A DNA stretch of 64,000 nt, from contig CM031878.1 in assembly GCA_018697195.1 (NCBI GenBank), forward strand, positions 3,427,884 through 3,491,883, given 5' to 3'. A program made the translations under genes and the position numbers. Under the pieces are notes generated by a model that did not search any database, had not been told where the DNA came from, and saw only the letters and a list, made by a program, of their open reading frames with translations. Shown here piece by piece: positions 61,730 to 64,000 of this stretch (the first letter of the stretch is position 1; each line of letters starts with the position of its first letter). The stretch is from Certhia americana. Taxonomy: Eukaryota > Chordata > Aves > Passeriformes > Certhiidae.

Positions 61730-64000
61730 GATATGGGCAACAAAAAGTGTGGGAGCAATGACCGATCTTATCTCCATCACTAGGGTTAAGGAGGCATAGA
61801 AAGGTTAAGAGGTTTTCTCAGCCTGTGGAAGTATTGAGACAAAAACACTTCAATATCTTCCCCCTGTGCCATGTGCTGACTGGAAGGGATGGAGATATGC
61901 ACTGACAGGGATGGGCACGCTAGAGACCTGGAAGGCACAGGTCTTGGCTTGCGAAAGGATTATGTTGATTACTTTTGTTGTTTTGCCGTGTGGAGAAAGA
62001 GCTGGCTCTCTGGAACTTTTGAGACTTTGAAGCCAAGGTTACAAACCTGCTCCTTCCTGGAGGGCAAGCAGAAAAATGGGATTCAGTCAACAAGAAATTA
62101 CCAGCTGAAATCTTGCTTTGCAGAGTAAATGATCTGCAGACCCATTTCTTTAGGAATCTACATGAATCTTTGTTCTTCAAAAATGCTTTAGGCTAAAAAC
62201 AAACAAATATCCTAAGCCTATACTTTTGCATGCCTCCACTCACCACCTCCTCATATTAATTTTTAGAGGAGTCCTTTGGGTTTTCCTTCATATTTTTCCT
62301 CATTTACTTCAACTTTTGACAAATCTGTGTTCTCAGTAGTCACATGGCAGCTGCATCATAGTCCCTTGGAACAAATATAATGCAAACTGCTGCTGTGCTG
62401 TTTTCCAGCATGCCATATAAAACCAGAACATATACAAGACACCTAAAATAGCTAATTTTTGGTAAGGAGCTGCAAAAGATAATGATGCCAAAGAAATGGT
62501 GGGTGATTGCCTTAGGCTACACATTTATGTTACCAAAATATTGATAACAACATTTTTAGTGGAACAAAGTCACCAGTAACTATCTTTTAAATTGCATAAA
62601 TGGGCCAGAATTAAATGTTCTCATTTTGCATGCTGTAAAGTACATAAAAAATACGCAAACTATTCAAAGAGATGTTGATACTTTACCTATTTATGTTCTT
62701 CAGACTTTTCTTTTTGTTGTTTGGTTGGGTTTGTGCTGTTTGTTTTTGTTTTTGTTTTTGGTTTCCTCACTGGAACATATTCTTTATTTCCTTTCAGTTC
62801 TTAGAGCCTTCCAGTCTTTCTGTTGTCTACAGGAGATCAGGCTGTTCAGAGGTCTATTAAACTAACACTTGTTTTGATGTCCTTTCCTTATTTTGCTCAC
62901 AGCACTTCTCCTTTAGCATCCAATACAGAAAATACTTTTGTCATAGGCCACAGGAAAATGTGATGATAAGCATTTGATTACTGACTTCTCTCTAGCAATA
63001 ATGCATTTAGTGTGAAGTATTTATTAGAAGGAAATGAAAGATTCAGGCATTTTGAGGAACGGTAGCCAGCTTTCAAGATTAACTGACAAGAAAATATATT
63101 GTACACTACTAATGGGAGATGTGTCCCATACTGCTGCTATCGAAGCTGCCACACAAAATAATGAAATATTCAGCAAAACATGTCTACAAGGTAATTTATA
63201 CCGAACCAACACTTGTCATACTGTTAGAAGTGACTGACCTATGCTGTTCTGCTTTGCTCCACAACCTCATTAGTTATGGTGGCTGTGGGGAGCTTTATGG
63301 ACAGGTGTCCTGGGACACTGTGATGGAGAGGAGAGGGATCATAAAGCCAGACCCGTGCTGACTGCTGTCTAATGCTATTACAGGGCATATTTTTAAAGTT
63401 CCAGTGAAAGTTCCTATAGAGAATTGCCATAGTTAACACACAACCCCTGCTTCGTTCCCCCGGCCAGGATGTGAAGGGGAATGACCTGTGCTACATCTCT
63501 CAGGCTGAACAGCTCCCAGCCTGCAGTGTCAATGGAGGACAAACCCAGAGCAACACATGCTCCTGGGATTTGAGAGTGTATTGCTCCCCTTCCCCTTCTA
63601 GCCGGGAACTGAATGGGTACAGCCTTGCCCCTCTTTATATCCTCGTTTACATGTCATTATTGGCCAGAGAATGGCTCACTCCAGCAGAACAAAGGACCCT
63701 GTCTCTGTTATTGAAGAATTTTCTCTCTCCCTTTTTCCCTCTCTTTGTTGTTGAATGGCAAATGGAGGATATGATAAGCTGAGGACAGGGACGGGAAACC
63801 TATCTTGTGACAGGCACTATGTCAGTTCACCGGGGACAGCGCACAGCACCAACTGCAGCCAACAGGCAACATCTAAGCACTAAGCAAAAATTTTTAAATC
63901 TAACTCTAACTCTTTCTGTTACTCACCATCTACTTTTCTCTCCTAGTGCTCATCATCTCCAAAAGCATGCTGGTTACCAGAGGCTTGAGACCAAGGACAT

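Larger units (their letters stand above)
60491..64000. other. Intergenic, no gene recognised
   Basis: The stretch contains a (GT)n microsatellite at 61356-61383 and a (TA)n at 61705-61729. A GC-richer part lies at 63240-63650, with a 103-codon + frame (63471-63782) that has no recognised domain. No supportable gene or mobile element was seen up to the window end. Confidence 0.65.

Overview
The window looks like avian nuclear DNA, most likely from a songbird. The evidence is at least fifteen 5'-truncated CR1 LINE fragments that share the bird-type 3' end (TTCTATGA octamers, or the reverse AATCATAGAATGGTTTGGGTTGG-like start), one ERVL-like LTR of the kind common in passerines, and AT-rich non-coding sequence with A- and T-rich low-complexity tracts. 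There are no operons, bacterial genes, CRISPR arrays, rRNA or tRNA genes. One scaffold gap of 400 N lies at 28419-28818.

Only one real protein-coding segment can be supported: the last coding exon of RIT2 (a Ras-like neuronal GTPase, also called Rin) on the + strand at 15437-15664. It has a clear polypyrimidine tract and AG acceptor, the G5 'ETSA' box, a basic C-terminal tail without a CAAX box, and a TGA stop. The 15 kb to its left are therefore the last RIT2 intron. It opens with a pyrimidine-rich CTCTC/CTCGAA tandem array that runs off the window edge, and it carries a possible tRNA-headed SINE with a CR1 tail (about 2151-2340), two CR1 copies and a possible retrocopy 3' end (poly(A) at 4500-4525). 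To the right of the stop lie a probable 3' UTR with an inserted CR1 fragment, a 21-base poly(C) run and a canonical poly(A) signal at 16928.

From about 17 kb to 64 kb I see no gene. In mammals the DNA downstream of RIT2 is a gene desert reaching towards PIK3C3, and this window fits that picture, although the synteny here is inferred. The desert holds CR1 tails in both orientations, one LTR (28234-29232) with a 5-bp ATAAG target-site duplication on both sides, microsatellites, and blocks whose CpG content and homeodomain-like motifs suggest conserved non-coding regulatory elements. The best of these is at about 42300-42870.

I found no convincing new biological system. The observations most worth checking are the candidate regulatory block at 42.3-42.9 kb, the LTR flanking the gap, the SINE candidate, the split CR1 at 27.2-28.0 kb, and the weak coding-like text at 17.9-18.3 kb.
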